From Mesorhizobium sp. L-2-11 (GTDB lineage Bacteria > Pseudomonadota > Alphaproteobacteria > Rhizobiales > Rhizobiaceae): a DNA stretch of 64,000 nt. Each line of letters begins with the position of its first letter. Position 1 is the first letter of the stretch. Of the stretch, positions 61,538-64,000 are shown piece by piece. Below the pieces are notes generated by a model, which was given only the letters and a program-made list of their open reading frames with translations, searched no databases and was not told the DNA's origin. The stretch spans positions 4,852,001 to 4,916,000 of the forward strand of contig NZ_AP023257.1 in the NCBI RefSeq assembly GCF_016756595.1, read 5' to 3'. Both the position numbers and the translations under genes were made by a program.

Positions 61538-62994
61538 GTCTGCTGCTGACGCTGGAGCACGGGCCCCGCACCCAGGCGGTACGGCAGACCCGGCTGGACG
61601 AGGGTGAACTGGTGATCGGCCGTAGCGCGGACGCGGACTGGCAGATCGACGATCCCGACATGTTCGTTTCACGCGCCCATTGCAGGATCACCGGCGGGCG
61701 GGATGGATATTTCGTCACCGACACATCAAGCAGCGGATTGTTCATAAACGATTCCGACAGCCCGCTCGGCACCGGCACGTCGGCCCGTCTTCAGAACGGC
61801 ATGCGGCTGAGGCTGGGCGACTATATCGTATGCGTCGATCTGCAGACGCCGGTCGCTCATGCACCTGTGGCCAGTCAATCGTTCGCCGAACCGTCGCCGC
61901 CGGCATCGCGCGCGCCGGTAAGCATCGGCCGCGATGACTTCTTTTCAGCCCCGGTCGAAGAAGAGCCGCGCCGACCGCGTCCCGCCGATCTGCCGAACCC
62001 GTTCGAACAACCCGTTCCGGGAGCGTTCGAGCGCGCCAACCAGCGCAGTTCGCCTGCCTTCGACGACCCGTTCAGCCTCGATCCGGTAGCAACGCCAGCG
62101 CCGAATGGCGCCGGCTATTCCGAACCGCGTGGTGCGCCGGACGCCGCAGACCCATTCAGCTTCGATCCGGCACCTTCCGGTGCAAGCGAGCCCGTTCCAG
62201 GCCAGCCCGTTTCAAGAAGGTCCTCCGAATTCGATGACGGTTTCGGTTTCGGGCCGGCCGCGTCGCCCGATTTGAGAAACGGCTCGGCCGGTCAACGCAA
62301 ACACGTCGCCGGAGAGCCGGCCCATCCCTGGGATTTACCTGGCCCGGCGGCAGCTATCCCATCTGCGCCACGGGCTGGCGTTGCGCCCAAGCCCGCCCCC
62401 TCCCCGGCAGCGGCGCAACCGGCGAACATGGCCCTTCGCAGCGCTTTCCTGCGTGGCATGGGCATCGAGGAAGCCGATTTTCCCGGACGCGACAGCGTCG
62501 CGGAAATGGAAAAATTCGGTCGCGAGTATCGGCTGATGATGGAAGGCCTGATGCAGCTGCTGCGCAAGCGGGCCGAGGAAAAGGGAAACGCTCGCGTCGC
62601 CCAGACGGTGGTTGGGGCCTCTGAAGTCAATCCGCTCAAGTTTCTGCCGACGGTCGACGACGCCATCGTGACCCTCATCGCGGAGCGCAGCCCCGGATTT
62701 CTGGCCGGCGAAGCGGCAATCGCCGACGCGGTCCGTGATCTCGCGCAACATCATGTGCGCGCCTGGCGAGGCGTGCAGTCCGCCTTGCGGCGAATGATCG
62801 ACCGTTTTGACCCGGCAGCAATCGAGGAAGAGCTCAAATCGAGTTCCGCGATCGGCACCGTGCTTTCGGGCGGGCGCCGCGCCAGGCTGTGGGAGCTTTA
62901 CCAGAAACGCCATCGTGAAATCGCCCAGAGCGCGGAATCGAGTTTTTTGGGCGAAATCGGCGCTGATTTTCGAGATGCATATGAGGAGGAGTGA
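61534..62994 (+). CDS. tagH: Type VI secretion FHA-domain protein (TagH/ImpI)
   Basis: A 486-residue protein: an N-terminal FHA phosphothreonine-binding domain (about 1-105; GRSADADWQIDDPDMFVSRAHC and GLFINDSD), a long Pro/Ser-rich disordered linker with repeated DPF-S-DPxx units, and a C-terminal TagH domain (FLRGMGIEEADFPGRDSV to FRDAYEEE). FHA proteins act in threonine-phosphorylation control of T6SS firing in other bacteria; no PpkA/PppA gene is in the window. Confidence 0.92.
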   Translation: MSLLLTLEHGPRTQAVRQTRLDEGELVIGRSADADWQIDDPDMFVSRAHCRITGGRDGYFVTDTSSSGLFINDSDSPLGTGTSARLQNGMRLRLGDYIVCVDLQTPVAHAPVASQSFAEPSPPASRAPVSIGRDDFFSAPVEEEPRRPRPADLPNPFEQPVPGAFERANQRSSPAFDDPFSLDPVATPAPNGAGYSEPRGAPDAADPFSFDPAPSGASEPVPGQPVSRRSSEFDDGFGFGPAASPDLRNGSAGQRKHVAGEPAHPWDLPGPAAAIPSAPRAGVAPKPAPSPAAAQPANMALRSAFLRGMGIEEADFPGRDSVAEMEKFGREYRLMMEGLMQLLRKRAEEKGNARVAQTVVGASEVNPLKFLPTVDDAIVTLIAERSPGFLAGEAAIADAVRDLAQHHVRAWRGVQSALRRMIDRFDPAAIEEELKSSSAIGTVLSGGRRARLWELYQKRHREIAQSAESSFLGEIGADFRDAYEEE

Positions 62995-62997
62995 AAC

Positions 62998-63450
62998 ATG
63001 ATCGATCGCCGCGAATTTGTCGTTGCCCTGGGCGCAACCGGGCTGCTTGCTGCTTGCCAGAGCGGTCCGCCAAAGCCATCCGCGGTGACCGTCAACCTGA
63101 CCGGCGCGGCCGGCATGAACCCGGGACCAGGCGGCGGCGACCGGCCGGTGACGGTCCTCGTGATGCGGCTGCGCAGCACCGGTAAATTCAACTCGGCCGA
63201 TTATTTCGCGCTGCAGGGGGATGCCGGCTCGGCACTCGCAGGCGATCTCATCGGATCCGACCAGATCTCCGTCGGGCCCGGAAAGACCGCATCCAAAACC
63301 ATCACGGTCGAGCCGGACGCGGCTGCGCTGGGCTTCGTTGCCCTCGTTCGCGAGCCCGGCGGCCGCAGCTGGCGTACGACCAAGTCGGTGTCGCCGGGAT
63401 CAACAGTTACCGTCAACGTCACGCTTGGCAGCGGCGGCATTTCTGCCTAG
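62998..63450 (+). CDS. tssJ: Type VI secretion outer-membrane lipoprotein TssJ
   Basis: A 150-residue lipoprotein. The signal is RREFVVALGATGLLAAC with the lipobox Cys after LLAA; a transthyretin-like beta fold follows (VTVNLTGAAGMNPGPGG, PVTVLVMRLRSTGKF, FALQGD, VGPGKTASKTITVEPD). TssJ links the TssM/TssL membrane complex to the outer membrane. It begins three bases after the tagH stop. Confidence 0.92.
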   Translation: MIDRREFVVALGATGLLAACQSGPPKPSAVTVNLTGAAGMNPGPGGGDRPVTVLVMRLRSTGKFNSADYFALQGDAGSALAGDLIGSDQISVGPGKTASKTITVEPDAAALGFVALVREPGGRSWRTTKSVSPGSTVTVNVTLGSGGISA

Positions 63451-63489
63451 CGGCCAGGGCAAGGGGTGCTCGATGCAGGAAGTAGCGGC

Positions 63490-64000
63490 ATGAGCGATGC
63501 AAACAGGGTGCTGTGGTCCGAAGGCCTGTTTCTGCGGACCCAGCATTTTCAGCAGCAGGATCGCTTTTTCGAGGCGACCGTGCGCGGCGCGTTGCAGGCC
63601 GGGCAGCTGCATACGTTCGGCTTTCAGCAGCTGACGCTGGACCAGGCAATGCTCGATGCCGGCCAAGTCTCGATCCTGTCGGCACGGGGCATCTTTCCGG
63701 ATGGAACCCCGTTCTCCATCCCCGACCTGATGGACGCGCCACGACCGCTGCCGGTCACCGCCGATACGGGTGCGGGACCGGTGCTGGTTGGCCTGCCGCT
63801 CGAGCCGGCCGGTGGTGTCGGCTTCGATCCGGCGCACGCCGCATCGACCGGCGCACGCTATCATGGGCGGATCGTTTCGGTGCGCGACGCCGTGCAGGGC
63901 GGTTCGGATCCTGAAGAAATCGAGATCGCCCGCCCGCAGGCGCTGCTGATTGCACCCGGAAAATCGGTTGGCGGCTACACCGCCCTGCCGATCGCCGACA
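63490..64000 (+). CDS. tssK: Type VI secretion baseplate adaptor TssK, 5' part
   Basis: The first 170 residues of TssK (ImpJ/VasE), which links the baseplate to the membrane complex. It starts MSDANRVLWSEGLFLRTQHFQQQDRFFE, the conserved family N terminus, after a GGAAG ribosome site, and runs off the end of the window. tssL and tssM would be expected downstream. Confidence 0.93.
   Translation, partial: MSDANRVLWSEGLFLRTQHFQQQDRFFEATVRGALQAGQLHTFGFQQLTLDQAMLDAGQVSILSARGIFPDGTPFSIPDLMDAPRPLPVTADTGAGPVLVGLPLEPAGGVGFDPAHAASTGARYHGRIVSVRDAVQGGSDPEEIEIARPQALLIAPGKSVGGYTALPIAD

Overview
The window is GC-rich, densely coded alphaproteobacterial DNA, most like Mesorhizobium or a close member of the Hyphomicrobiales. 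The signs are the thiG-thiE-thiD order, duplicated Ku and ligase genes, rhizobial intergenic repeats, GGAAC/CGTT (EcfG-type) promoters and an imp-type type VI secretion locus. No tRNA, rRNA or CRISPR array was seen. The taxonomic call rests on recognised families, not on a search.

Layout. 1-1600: end of a thiamine operon (thiG 3' end, thiE, thiD). 1705-12828: a catabolic locus. A minus-strand operon holds a FadR-type regulator, a peptide-type ABC transporter (binding protein, two permeases, two ATPases, the last frameshifted) and a DapA-family aldolase. A divergent plus-strand set holds two Gfo/Idh/MocA oxidoreductases, a second DapA-family enzyme and an LHPP-like HAD phosphatase. A near-perfect palindrome lies in the shared promoter region. 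12867-21944: stress and repair genes: Rieske-FAD oxidoreductase, SDR, a HAD/P-loop ATPase fusion, the TIGR02587/TIGR02588 pair, a frameshifted PPC/DUF296 gene, a frameshifted DUF763 gene, AlkB and a KTSC protein. 21942-23512: an IS4-type element inside a mosaic of rhizobial palindromic repeats.

23517-39393: a stress island. Two convergent NHEJ operons (ku-ligD and ku-ligC) are followed by a phosphoribosyltransferase pair, several small hydrophilic proteins, a TPP-dependent enzyme, a SIR2-like protein, a thioredoxin-reductase-like flavoprotein and SDR/DoxX plus DUF2269 membrane proteins. Eight exact GGAAC-N16/17-CGTT promoters, each oriented toward a gene start, occur between 18.9 and 50.9 kb. 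This suggests a large part of the region belongs to the EcfG (RpoE2) general stress regulon.

39970-49115: a translationally coupled operon of a spermidine/putrescine-type ABC transporter, an FAD monooxygenase-like protein, two AhpD/CMD-type proteins of the Avi_7170 and Avi_7169 families, an octopine/nopaline-dehydrogenase-family enzyme and a MATE exporter. It looks like uptake and oxidation of an opine-like or amine compound; the substrate is unknown. 49116-50911: small genes, one dispersed repeat and a 41-residue membrane ORF with its own EcfG promoter. 51017-64000: a type VI secretion system with clpV on the minus strand and tssA-tssB-tssC-hcp-tssE-tssF-tssG-tagH-tssJ-tssK on the plus strand, cut by the window end inside tssK.

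Three genes (1705-2668, 19005-19446, 19489-20765) carry single frameshifts with both halves well conserved. These are either recent mutations or sequence errors.
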